64,000 bases of DNA, taken from assembly GCF_012927485.1 (NCBI RefSeq), contig NZ_JABBPC010000003.1, positions 33,749 through 97,748 of the forward strand. The letters are read 5' to 3'. The notes below the pieces were generated by a model. The model ran no database searches. It was not told the DNA's origin and saw only the letters and a program-made list of their open reading frames with translations. Source of the DNA: Polaromonas sp. (lineage in GTDB: Bacteria > Pseudomonadota > Gammaproteobacteria > Burkholderiales > Burkholderiaceae_C). The stretch's first letter is position 1; every line of letters begins with the position of its first letter. Both the position numbers and the translations under genes were made by a program. Of this stretch, positions 19,300 to 28,163 are shown piece after piece.

Positions 19300-21207
19300 T
19301 CAGGCTTTTTTTGCAATGTCAGACGCTATTTGCTGGGCAAATGCTTCTAGTGACATCACTCCAAGGTCTTTGTTACCCCGGGCACGCACCGAAACTGCGC
19401 CAGCAGCCTTCTCCTTGTCGCCAACGACAAGGATGTAAGGTGGCTTTTGCAGCGAGTGCTCACGTATTTTATACGTAATTTTCTCATTGCGCAGATCCAA
19501 CTTGACCCTAAGCCCTTGATTCTGCAGCGTTTTAGCAACTTCGCGAGCGTAATCTGCCTGGGAATCAGTGATATTGAGCACTGAAACTTGCTCAGGAGCG
19601 AGCCAAGTCGGCAATGCGCCCGCGTGTTCCTCGATCAAAATACCGATAAATCGCTCCAAGCTGCCCACAATCGCGCGGTGCAGCATCACGGGCCGATGGC
19701 GGGCGCCATCTTCGCCTACATATTCGGCGTCTAGGCGCTCGGGCATGTTGCTATCAATCTGTATGGTGCCGCACTGCCATTGGCGACCAAGTGCATCTTT
19801 AAGCGAGTATTCGATCTTGGGCGCGTAGAAAGCGCCTTCACCAGCGGCTATCTCGAACTCGCAGCCAGAACGACGCAAGCTTTCCATCAGCGCCTGCTCC
19901 GTCTTGTCCCAGTACTCATCGCTGCCGATGCGCTGCGCGGGCCGCGTGGCAACCTTGTAGATGATTTGAGTAAAACCGAAGTCTTTGTAAACTTTTTGCA
20001 GCAAAGTCGTGAAGGCGGCACATTCTTCGAGAATCTGATCTTCAGTACAAAAAATGTGCCCATCGTCCTGAGTGAAACCACGCACCCGCATGATGCCGTG
20101 CAAGCCACCTGACGGTTCGTTGCGATGACAGTTGCCGAATTCGCCGTATCGCAGTGGCAAGTCACGATAGCTCTTGATGCCTTGATTGAAGATCAGAATA
20201 TGGCCGGGGCAGTTCATCGGCTTGAGCGCGTACTCGCGTTTTTCACTTTCGGTCGTGAACATGTTCTCGCGGTATTTATCCCAATGTCCCGTTTTTTCCC
20301 AAAGCGTCTTGTCGAGGATCTGCGGTGCTTTCACCTCCTGGTAGCCGTTGTCCTGGTACACCTTGCGCATATATTGCTCAACGCCCTGCCAGAGCGTCCA
20401 GCCTTTGGGATGCCAGAATACGAGGCCAGGCGCATGGTCGTCAATGTGGAACAGGTCCAGTTCCTTACCGAGCTTGCGGTGGTCGCGCTTTTCCGCCTCC
20501 TCCAGCATCGTCAGGTAGTGCTGCAACTCATCTTTTGTGGCCCACGCAGTCCCGTAGATGCGCTGAAGCATCTCGTTGCGATGGTCGCCGCGCCAGTAAG
20601 CGCCGGCCACCTTCATAAGCTTGAAGAATTTCAATTTGCCGGTGCTAGGCACGTGGGGGCCGCGGCACAAATCTTCAAAGGCACCCTCACGATACAGGGA
20701 GACCTCTTCATTAGCGGGAATACTGGCAATGATCTCAGCCTTGTAATGCTCGCCAATCCCTTTGAAATAGGCCACCGCCTCGTCGCGCGGCAACACCCGG
20801 CGCGTTACCGGCTCGTCCTTGGCGGCAAGTTCGGTCATCCGTTTTTCAATCGCGGCCACGTCTTCCGGGGTGAACGGTCGCGTGTAAGCAAAATCGTAAA
20901 AAAAGCCATTTTCAATCACTGGGCCGATAGTGACCTGCGCTTCGGGAAACAACTCCTTGACGGCATATGCCAGCAAGTGGGCCGTTGAATGGCGAATCAC
21001 GTCCAGACCATCGGCATCTTTGGCCGTGATGATCGACAAAGGGCTGTCCGCCTCGATCAAATAGCTTGTGTCGACCACCTTGCCGTCAATCTTGCCCGCC
21101 AGGGCCGCCTTGGCCAGCCCCGCACCAATCGACGCGGCTACCTCGGCCACCGTCACAGGGTCGGCGAAATCGCGTTTGGAGCCGTCGGGAAGCGTAACTT
21201 GAATCAT
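19300..21207 (-). CDS. thrS: Threonyl-tRNA synthetase
   Basis: [14 protein letters not shown]... [57 protein letters not shown]. Confidence 0.97.
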   Translation of the reverse strand: MIQVTLPDGSKRDFADPVTVAEVAASIGAGLAKAALAGKIDGKVVDTSYLIEADSPLSIITAKDADGLDVIRHSTAHLLAYAVKELFPEAQVTIGPVIENGFFYDFAYTRPFTPEDVAAIEKRMTELAAKDEPVTRRVLPRDEAVAYFKGIGEHYKAEIIASIPANEEVSLYREGAFEDLCRGPHVPSTGKLKFFKLMKVAGAYWRGDHRNEMLQRIYGTAWATKDELQHYLTMLEEAEKRDHRKLGKELDLFHIDDHAPGLVFWHPKGWTLWQGVEQYMRKVYQDNGYQEVKAPQILDKTLWEKTGHWDKYRENMFTTESEKREYALKPMNCPGHILIFNQGIKSYRDLPLRYGEFGNCHRNEPSGGLHGIMRVRGFTQDDGHIFCTEDQILEECAAFTTLLQKVYKDFGFTQIIYKVATRPAQRIGSDEYWDKTEQALMESLRRSGCEFEIAAGEGAFYAPKIEYSLKDALGRQWQCGTIQIDSNMPERLDAEYVGEDGARHRPVMLHRAIVGSLERFIGILIEEHAGALPTWLAPEQVSVLNITDSQADYAREVAKTLQNQGLRVKLDLRNEKITYKIREHSLQKPPYILVVGDKEKAAGAVSVRARGNKDLGVMSLEAFAQQIASDIAKKA

Positions 21208-21230
21208 GATGAAAACCAGAATGATGGGGA

Positions 21231-21263
21231 GCAAAACAAAAAGCGCGGAACCATCCGCGCTTT
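21231..21263 (-). terminator. Hairpin plus T-run immediately upstream of thrS (candidate attenuator)
   Basis: Reverse strand AAAGCGCGGA-TGGT-TCCGCGCTTTTTGTTTTG. Confidence 0.6.
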
Positions 21264-21267
21264 ACTA

Positions 21268-21300
21268 TTAATTTGGTAGCTTACTGCGCACAAGACACAC
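21268..21300 (-). other. Candidate 10-codon leader ORF upstream of thrS
   Basis: Reverse strand AAGGAGGT-8 nt-GTG TGT CTT GTG CGC AGT AAG CTA CCA AAT TAA, stop a few nt before the hairpin. Confidence 0.3.
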
Positions 21301-21499
21301 GGACTACGACCTCCTTCACCTCAAAAAAGCGCCAGTCCAATTCGCGGTGTTATAGCCAGATTGCCTTTCTCGCTCTGGTGTGCAGCCGATGCAGGAATTT
21401 TAACCGCAGTCCGGCCGGGGGTAGAAACCTCGTCTACCAGTAGGCTGCTGAAATGCCTCCGAGAACCTCCGACAAAGACTACTTGACTGTCTTCATTGC

Positions 21500-21558
21500 G
21501 GCCGACCGTTTGAGTTCAGCGGCTGCCGTGGGCAGTCCGCCGGAACGAAAGGTTAGCC
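21500..21558 (-). other. attC-like site (terminal)
   Basis: GGCCGACCGTTTGAGTTCAGCGGCTGCC-GTG-GGCAGTCCGCCGGAACGAAAGGTTAGCC; R site degenerate on the left. Confidence 0.65.
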
Positions 21559-21568
21559 CGCATCGCCA

Positions 21569-22641
21569 TCATCGCGGGGACTCCAAGAATGTGCGGTCAA
21601 CGCGATTCAGGAACCCGCTGGAACTGAACTCGGTGCTGTTCGCCAGCACTACTGTTGCAACGCCTCTTGTTGGATAGATACGCATCTCGCAATGAAAGCC
21701 GCCACCGCCTCCTTCCTTGAAGAAATAGGCTACGCCATGTGTTTCGCCAACGTGCCACCCTGGCGTCATGGGAATGGGTCGGCCCGCGCCATCCGTCTGC
21801 CGAGTCTCCAACAGGCGTTTGGTCTCCGGCCCGAACAGCACCGACTCGGTTCGCAACTGGTCTTGCAGGAATCGGCTGAAGCCACGTGCCGTACCAATCA
21901 GCCCGCCAAAAGCTGGGCCATTGAGGTAATGGCTGTTCAGCCGCAGCCAGTGACCTTCGTAGCCGCCCAGGAATTTGCGGTCGATAACGAGCCCTTTCAC
22001 CAAATTCATCAACGAATATTTCTTAAGATAGCCGTTGGCATGACGGGACTCGTCGGGGATGACAAAGTCCATCTCTTGCGCCGAGAGCCGCAACGGCTGG
22101 AGGATATTTTCTCGGATATAGACTGGATACGATTGGCCCGTTACTTGCTCGACTACCTTGCCAAGAAGCCAGTAACCGATATTGGAATAGGCAAACTTGC
22201 GGCCCGGTTCAAACGCAAGTTCAGGATTCTCGCGAAGCACCGTAGCAAGGGCTTCAGCCTCATTAAAACCCGAATCCTCTGCTGCCAAATGCACCCACCG
22301 AAGAGGCATCGGATTTGGAACGCCTGACGTGTGATTGAGCAGCTGACGTAGCGTGATGCCGTGACCGTGGTAAGCGGCATTCGGGAGATAGCGATCAATC
22401 ACGTCGCTAGGCTCAGCTTCCTCTGCTCTGCCAATTGTAGAATCGCGACAGCGGTAAAGGTCTTGGTCATCGAGTACGCCATCAGCGTAGTGTCGAATGT
22501 CATCGCTTTCGTACCTTGGATGTCAGCCCAGCCACCGGCATACTCGAAGAGTACCCGGTCAGCAGTTACGGCGATGTATTGCAGACCGGGAACCTCCGAC
22601 CGAACGTACTGATTCAGGTCGCTAGGCACGTTGTTGGTCAT
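21569..22641 (-). pseudogene. Serine hydrolase / class C beta-lactamase-like protein, split by a frameshift
   Basis: ORF 22399..22641 (with SMTK, SxxK motif) ends in ...QRKLSLAT*. ORF 21569..22402 begins MIDRYLPNAAYHGHGITLRQLLNHTSG and carries YSN. Confidence 0.75.
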
Positions 22642-22650
22642 CGGCAGGCC

Positions 22651-22707
22651 CTCTAACGTAAAATTGAGTGTCGGCGTAGCCGGTCTCTCTTTAATAGAAG
22701 GTTAGAC
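22651..22707 (-). other. attC-like site
   Basis: CTCTAACGTAAAATTGAGTGTCGGC-GTA-GCCGGTCTCTCTTTAATAGAAGGTTAGAC. Confidence 0.65.
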
Positions 22708-22739
22708 CCAACTGCGGATAAGTCGAAGTGACTCCCGTT

Positions 22740-23939
22740 TTAATTTCCGGTACTGTGACATGACGGCGGAAGCTGCGTTGGTTTTATTCCTTCACCGTTC
22801 GCACAGCCCCATACGATGCGGCCTTCAGCGTCTGCTGAGGGTGTGAAGATGAGTTCGCCTAGCTTGGTTTTGACGATAAGTACCATCTTATTGGGTTCGA
22901 GCGACAATTCGCTACCGTCAACCAGTTGCGAACGGATGCCAAGACTTTCTAGCGATTCAGGAATCTTCTGGTTAGTCCGGTAGTAATTGCCTAGTGCCTC
23001 GCGTACGTTCTGCGAGCCAATAATGGCGGCGTCGATCTTTGCCTTAACCGTGTAGGCTTGGTATGCTGGAATGCCTACGGCTGCCAAGATGGCGATTATA
23101 TAAACCAGCATCAGAAAGCCGAAGCCCGCTCCCAAACGCCCAGCGTATGGAATGAACACCGCCAACAGATAGGCGAAGCCATTGCGCTTGGGCATTGGTG
23201 CTTCGATGCTCATTACGCGAGCTGCGCGCTTGGTTAGCCAAGGATAGCCAGCAGTCAGTTCGTGGAATGACATCCAGAAGCCAGAGGCGTAAATGGTCTG
23301 GCTGACGTAGGCTGCTACGTTAAGTTGTTTCCAGCGTTGGGCACCCGCAGACAATGCGGCCAGCGCTTGCGCGGCACCTTCGGGCGACCCACTACAAGCG
23401 AGCCCGTGTCGGTCGCAGGTACTTTCACGGGCACGGGAATAAGCTGCACCAAGTAGCGGTAACCACAGTACCGGCCAACGCAGCAGGTGTCCGCTCAGAT
23501 GCTTCATGCGCAAGTGTCCAAGCTCGTGGCCGATGTAGAAACGAACGCCGTCGACATGCTCGTCCATTGCATCGACCACGTTCGACATCAATACGACATA
23601 TTGCGTACCGAGAAACTTGGTGGCGAATGCATTGAGGCCGCCATTACCATTCAGGATATAGGCCTGCGGACGCTTCTTCATCTGCAACTGATCGCAGCAA
23701 GCGGTGAACTGCGCATACAGGTCGGGGAACTGTGCTTCTGACAACTCGACACCATTGCCTTTGATGTGCGCGATCAGTGTGGATTGAGCGAACAAATAAA
23801 GCAGAAAGCCAAGAGCCAGCCCGATTATTGCGCCACCGAAGGTGCCGACGATTAAGCCGAACCAGACCAGAAGGCCGAGCACTAAGGTGACAGTGCCGAG
23901 TGTGCGCTCACGGGGACAAATGAGTTTTTTCATAGTCAA
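22740..23939 (-). CDS. M48-like metalloprotease with C-terminal type IV pilin-like domain
   Basis: FYIGHELGHLRMKHLSG (HExxH) followed by MLVYIIAILAAVGIPAYQAYTVKAKIDAAIIGSQNVREALGNYYRTNQKIPESLESLG. Confidence 0.8.
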   Translation of the reverse strand: MTMKKLICPRERTLGTVTLVLGLLVWFGLIVGTFGGAIIGLALGFLLYLFAQSTLIAHIKGNGVELSEAQFPDLYAQFTACCDQLQMKKRPQAYILNGNGGLNAFATKFLGTQYVVLMSNVVDAMDEHVDGVRFYIGHELGHLRMKHLSGHLLRWPVLWLPLLGAAYSRARESTCDRHGLACSGSPEGAAQALAALSAGAQRWKQLNVAAYVSQTIYASGFWMSFHELTAGYPWLTKRAARVMSIEAPMPKRNGFAYLLAVFIPYAGRLGAGFGFLMLVYIIAILAAVGIPAYQAYTVKAKIDAAIIGSQNVREALGNYYRTNQKIPESLESLGIRSQLVDGSELSLEPNKMVLIVKTKLGELIFTPSADAEGRIVWGCANGEGIKPTQLPPSCHSTGN

Positions 23940-23951
23940 ATTTCTTCTGTC

Positions 23952-24024
23952 AGTAATAAGGCAAATGTAGGAGTGACTGGACTGTGCGGCATTTTACGCG
24001 GGTCCGGTTGAATGCAGGATTAGC
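23952..24024 (-). other. attC-like site (degenerate)
   Basis: Core TGGACTGTGCGGCATTTTACGCGGGTCCGGTTGAATGCAGGATTAGC, related to sites at 24929 and 25592. Confidence 0.6.
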
Positions 24025-24397
24025 GGTGAAACCACGTTGCAACTTTGATGTTGCATGTTGGTGTAAATCGCCAAAATACTTCCGCCATTGCTTCAAGGTT
24101 TTCATAGCCATTGATCGCTAATTTCAATTCTGATTTTGTATCAAGCAGGATTGAAATTAACTGTCCAGATTTGTATTGAAGACGTAACTTGTCTATGTCC
24201 GACAGGGGAAAACTGACTGCCGCGTTCTTGTGATTTACATAAACCGTTGCAGATTCATTATCTATTTCAAAAGTCGGGTACGCAGTACGGCCCTTTTTAA
24301 ATTTCTTATATAAGCCAAACAGGCCCTGTACAAAATAATAGAGACCGATTGCAGGAAGGATCATGCCAGAAATTTTTTCGGCGTCCACTATAAACAT
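24020..24397 (-). CDS. Hypothetical membrane-associated cassette protein
   Basis: MFIVDAEKISGMILPAIGLYYFVQGLFGLYKKFKKGRTAYPTFEIDNESATVYVNHKN; stop lies inside the attC end. Confidence 0.6.
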   Translation of the reverse strand: MFIVDAEKISGMILPAIGLYYFVQGLFGLYKKFKKGRTAYPTFEIDNESATVYVNHKNAAVSFPLSDIDKLRLQYKSGQLISILLDTKSELKLAINGYENLEAMAEVFWRFTPTCNIKVATWFHR

Positions 24398-24520
24398 AAT
24401 CGCAGCACTACTGAGCGTCGCAAAAAATAAGGCCGCGTAAACAGCCTTTTTATTTTGGCTTTTTATGTACGTGTCAGTAACTTAAAATTTCATATTCACC
24501 GCTAACGTTTTAGATAACTG

Positions 24521-24845
24521 AACCTGCCCCAATTCCCGTACTGATCTCAATTTCAGAAGTCCGAGGTTTGCAAGATTAACTGATTCCTGCGACAAGTTCG
24601 CTGCGTAGCATTGAACCGCCAGTTAATTGGCGATTCAATGCGGCGAACGTTGCATGCGGTATGCGCCCGCAAATGCTGTGCGGTCTGATCTCGTTGTAGT
24701 CGAGTCACCATGTGGCAATGGCTTGACGGGCTTGCCCTAAAGGTTCAAACCAATTCTTATCCACGCACTCGTCCCTGAAGATGCCGTGCTTTAGTGCCCA
24801 TGTCATGAACGCCCTGCAGGTGAACTCCGACCGTTGTCAGTTTTG
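24521..24845 (-). mobile_element. IS3-family transposase remnant
   Basis: Reverse translation TCRAFMTWALKHGIFRDECVDKNWFEPLGQARQAIATW*LDYNEIRPHSICGRIPHATFAALNRQ: internal stop, frameshift and missing middle. Possible terminal repeat tgaacctgcccc at the left edge. Confidence 0.8.
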
Positions 24846-24928
24846 ACAGCCCCCGGGGTAATCACGAAACGCGGCTGCTCTATCCAGCAGCCGGGTGACG
24901 CAATCCCCGCCAATGCCAAAGTCAGCTG

Positions 24929-24994
24929 TGATAACGTGGAGGTAACCGGACTGCGCAGCTTTTTGCGCAGGTCCGGTTGAGCTTAGAGTTATGC
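24929..24994 (-). other. attC-like site
   Basis: TGATAACGTGGAGGTAACCGGACTGCGCAGCTTTTTGCGCAGGTCCGGTTGAGCTTAGAGTTATGC. Confidence 0.75.
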
Positions 24995-25564
24995 GCTGCC
25001 ATGTTCTTTGGACGCGCACTCGAACAGGTTTTTCTCTTCTTTAACAATTACCCAACAATCACTGTTCAATATCTTCTTCCTAGCGCCATCCAGCGGTTGA
25101 TGGCCGCTTTCGATGAAGAGGGCGCCATTGGGTTTCAGCACACGATGCAATTCCGTCAGAAACCCGTCAGTATCTTTCACATGATGGAACATATCCAAGG
25201 CATAGATGACGTCCGCCGATTGGCTCGCTATATTGACTGGGTAGCCTGCTGAGAGAACCGGTACTACATTGCTAAAGTTCTTTTGTTCTGCTCTACGCTT
25301 GACTGACATAATTGCCAGAGGGTGAACATCAACCGCGTAGACCTTGCCTGCATCACCAACAAGTTGCGAGGCTCGTTCAATATAGCTTCCTGGCCCGCAC
25401 CCAAAATCGACTACAACACAACCCTTACGGATGCCGAAACGGTCTAATCGTTTCCCGACAGGAGCAAGGGCATCACGCATTGACAGAACCACAGACATTA
25501 AACGAAATGCGATATTCGGTAGGTACTCGACTTCGTAACCGCTTAGTGTTCTCAATAACTGCAT
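24989..25564 (-). CDS. Class I SAM-dependent methyltransferase (cassette gene)
   Basis: VVVDFGCGPGSYIERASQLVGDAGKVYAVDVHPLAI...LHRVLKPNGALFIESGH; stop inside the GCATAAC R'' site. Confidence 0.88.
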   Translation of the reverse strand: MQLLRTLSGYEVEYLPNIAFRLMSVVLSMRDALAPVGKRLDRFGIRKGCVVVDFGCGPGSYIERASQLVGDAGKVYAVDVHPLAIMSVKRRAEQKNFSNVVPVLSAGYPVNIASQSADVIYALDMFHHVKDTDGFLTELHRVLKPNGALFIESGHQPLDGARKKILNSDCWVIVKEEKNLFECASKEHGSA

Positions 25565-26073
25565 TCTGTTTCTCCTCTGGGCGTCTTCTGTGCATAACGT
25601 TTGAATTCACCGGCCTGCGCGGATTTTCGCGCAGGTCCGGTGAAATGATGGGTTGGGCCACTTATGCTAAGTGGAAAGGTTTCTACCTTGCCAATTTGCA
25701 ACGTCTTGCTTCGTAGGAGATCAACCCTCGCTCCATGAATGACTCCAGAAGCGGCACGAACTGTCAGTCTCGGCTTGCCGGACAAACACTGCGGTGTTTC
25801 AAAGGACGCCTGATCTTTGTTGTCTGCCGTTGTGAAGCCGAGTCGTTCGACACGTAGAGTTTCCGTCATGCTTCGCTGTCCCTTTGAACTGACCTCGACA
25901 AGCAGTGCAACGTCTGAAATTTCCGACTCAAGATCATCCCAGTACAACAAAAACATTTCGGCGCAACCGCCTCCACCGGCATAAACGTGCTGTAAATGGC
26001 TCATATGTAATGCGGAGGCGGCATGTGCGGGAAACACGAATATGACCCAGGCAACGGCAAGAAGTAGGCGCAT
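25552..26073 (-). CDS. Secreted hypothetical cassette protein; frame reads through the attC
   Basis: Signal peptide MRLLLAVAWVIFVFPAHAASA; ORF spans 25592..25658. Confidence 0.55.
   Translation of the reverse strand: MRLLLAVAWVIFVFPAHAASALHMSHLQHVYAGGGGCAEMFLLYWDDLESEISDVALLVEVSSKGQRSMTETLRVERLGFTTADNKDQASFETPQCLSGKPRLTVRAASGVIHGARVDLLRSKTLQIGKVETFPLSISGPTHHFTGPARKSAQAGEFKRYAQKTPRGETECSY
25592..25658 (-). other. attC-like site
   Basis: GCATAACGTTTGAATTCACCGGCCTGCGCGGATTTTCGCGCAGGTCCGGTGAAATGATGGGTTGGGC. Confidence 0.8.
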
Positions 26074-26083
26074 GATTTAAGCG

Positions 26084-26170
26084 GCCCAACGTAGGGCTAA
26101 CCGGCGCGGCGCGGCTTTATCGCGCCGCGTCCAGCGACTGAAAGGAGCGAGGTTGAGCGCCGGGTTAGCC
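26084..26170 (-). other. attC-like site (boundaries uncertain)
   Basis: GCCCAACGTAGGGCTAACCGGCGCGGCGCGGCTTTATCGCGCCGCG...GCGCCGGGTTAGCC; inverted GGGCTAACCGGCGC/GCGCCGGGTTAGCCC. Confidence 0.7.
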
Positions 26171-26547
26171 CTTGGGTTGAACGGGAGCGCTGTTTTCTTT
26201 GTGTGAATGATAAGCGCCAACGGGGATGCGAGAAAGGATGCCAAACGCAAAACTTGCGACGCGGCCAAACCACGCAGCGCCAGCGGTGGCAAAGAGCGAC
26301 GTTGAGCCCGCGCCGCCGCGTGATAACACCGTGCCCCCACCCAAGTTAGAAGACGCGATGCCACCGCAGAACGTTGGGAACGAAAAAGAAAATGAACGCC
26401 AGCCACACACGAGAACCGGCCTGCAAGGCGCATGAAACGGCGACCTACAGAAGAAGCCGGCGGAGAGCCAATAAGCACGGGCGTTGCAGCCCGATGCCTG
26501 TTGAGGAAGCCGAAATGAGAAGCAAGAAATTCCATGAACACCGTGAG

Positions 26548-26634
26548 GGCTAACGTTGGCGCTGTCCGGCACGCAGCACGCGCCGCGAAGCGGCATCCTG
26601 CAGCTGGGTGTCCGCGACGAGCAATCGGTTATGA
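26548..26634 (-). other. attC-like site
   Basis: GGCTAACGTTGGCGCTGTCCG ... GTGTCCGCGACGAGCAATCGGTTATGA. Confidence 0.55.
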
Positions 26635-26644
26635 ATCGCGGTGG

Positions 26645-27319
26645 TCATGGTCGCCGCATCTTGCTTTGTAGATCCGCGACAAAGCTCGGATCAATCTCGG
26701 CGTGACGCGGCGTGCTTTCAGCAAGTTGAATCTTCTTCCAGGCATCACGGTAATTGCCAATATAGAACAGCGTGATTGCCCAGTTTTGCAGATTCAACGT
26801 GTGCTGTGGTGACTTTTCATAGAGCCGCGCGAAGCGGGCGAAGGCATTCTTGAGTAGCGCATCATCCTTTGTTTGAGCACCAGCGCTGCCGAGCGCTTTT
26901 GCGTAGTCAACGGCGAAATCTATGTCACCGCCGACAGAGCTTTCTGCCTCCGCAAACAGCTTCAGGGAAGCAGAAATGTTTCCAGCTTCCGCCTGGATTG
27001 CGGCCATCCCCCAAAGTGCACTGCCGCTTGCATTGTCGATCAACCATGCTTGATTAAAGCGCCGCATGGCGTCCGGCTTGTTGCCCTGACGTAGGAGCCG
27101 CCAGCCACGAGCCGAGGCATCGTCCGCAGCCTTCCTCCGGTTTCCCTTGTAGTAGTCATCGATGCCGGCGAGGAATTCTTCATCCGCAGCCTTCTGCATG
27201 GCGCTTTTCGGCGCTACACCGTACTTTGGCTGGAGGTTGGTGTCCTGCGCAAATACGACTGATGTAGCGAACCCCGCCGAAAATAGCAAGGCCAAAATAA
27301 GTGCGCGAAAAGGGGACAT
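26645..27319 (-). CDS. Secreted TPR-like hypothetical cassette protein
   Basis: Signal peptide MSPFRALILALLFSAGFATSVVFAQ; repeats RRFNQAWLIDNASGSALWGMAAIQAEAGN. Track start at 27604 is too far upstream. Confidence 0.7.
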   Translation of the reverse strand: MSPFRALILALLFSAGFATSVVFAQDTNLQPKYGVAPKSAMQKAADEEFLAGIDDYYKGNRRKAADDASARGWRLLRQGNKPDAMRRFNQAWLIDNASGSALWGMAAIQAEAGNISASLKLFAEAESSVGGDIDFAVDYAKALGSAGAQTKDDALLKNAFARFARLYEKSPQHTLNLQNWAITLFYIGNYRDAWKKIQLAESTPRHAEIDPSFVADLQSKMRRP

Positions 27320-27326
27320 GAGAGGT

Positions 27327-27394
27327 TCATAACGTTGAAGCTCAGCGGCGCTGCGCGGCTTTATCGCGCAGCGTCCCCTGGAGCGAGGGTAAGC
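27327..27394 (-). other. attC-like site (degenerate ends)
   Basis: TCATAACGTTGAAGCTCAGCGGCGCTGCGCGGCTTTATCGCGCAGCGTCCCCTGGAGCGAGGGTAAGC. Confidence 0.6.
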
Positions 27395-27407
27395 CGGTGC
27401 AAATGAG

Positions 27408-27998
27408 CTACTTCGCGCGAACATATCGGCAAACCTGTGCGCCCGTGCTGGCTTTGGTTGTTGACTCCAGCGTGAAAGGGATTGCCTTTCCGTTCTCAGC
27501 GAAGATCGTTTTTCCCCCACCGAGGACAATCGGTTCGATTGTGAGCAGCAACTCATCGACAAGGTCGGCGGCGAACAACGATCGAACCATTGTCGCACTG
27601 CCATACACGTAGATGTAGCCTCCGGGTCGCGCGCGTAACTCAGACACCGTCCTCAAGAAGTCGGCGCCACGAATGATCGTGGTGGGGTTCCATGTTGCAT
27701 CTTTCTCGGTGAGAGTATCGGAAACCACGTACTTTTGGACGCGATTGATCCAATCGGTGAATGGATCTCCTGAGCGACTGGGCCATGCAGCGGCCGAGAC
27801 CTGATAAGTACGGCGTCCTTGCAAGAGCGCGTCACTCTTTGCAGCGAGTTCCGCGTACATGCTGCCCATCGTCACTGGGTCAAAGTATTTCATTGACCAT
27901 CCGCCATGACTGAAGCCGCCGTCGGTGTCCTCGCTAGCTCCCCCTGGAGCTTGCACGACACCGTCGAGGCTGATGAACTCTGTGATGAGCGTTTTCAT
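27408..27998 (-). CDS. Dihydrofolate reductase family (RibD C-terminal-like) protein
   Basis: MKTLITEFISLDGVVQAPGGASEDTDGGFSHGGW...LLQGRRTYQ...YGSATMVRSLFAADLVDELLLTIEPIVLGGGKTIF. Confidence 0.88.
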   Translation of the reverse strand: MKTLITEFISLDGVVQAPGGASEDTDGGFSHGGWSMKYFDPVTMGSMYAELAAKSDALLQGRRTYQVSAAAWPSRSGDPFTDWINRVQKYVVSDTLTEKDATWNPTTIIRGADFLRTVSELRARPGGYIYVYGSATMVRSLFAADLVDELLLTIEPIVLGGGKTIFAENGKAIPFTLESTTKASTGAQVCRYVRAK

Positions 27999-28050
27999 GA
28001 AGTCTCCTGATTTTGTGAGTGTCTTGAAGTGAGTCAGCGGCACTTGTGCC

Positions 28051-28108
28051 GGCTAATGCTGGAGTTAAGCCGCCGCCGAAGGCGGTCGGCTGCAATGACC
28101 TGTTAGGC
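28051..28108 (-). other. attC-like site
   Basis: GGCTAATGCTGGAGTTAAGCCGCCGCC-GAA-GGCGGTCGGCTGCAATGACCTGTTAGGC. Confidence 0.8.
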
Positions 28109-28163
28109 AATGCGCTACCACTGGCGGCAACATTCTGAACAACGGGCCCGGCGGATACGGGGC

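Noticed and set aside
20125-20988. 287 aa ORF on + strand
   Set aside because: Antisense to thrS; no protein-like motif.
26641-27604. Long version (319 aa) of the TPR-like cassette ORF
   Set aside because: The N-terminal 95 residues run through an attC and the upstream DHFR-like gene; a signal-peptide start at 27319 is better.
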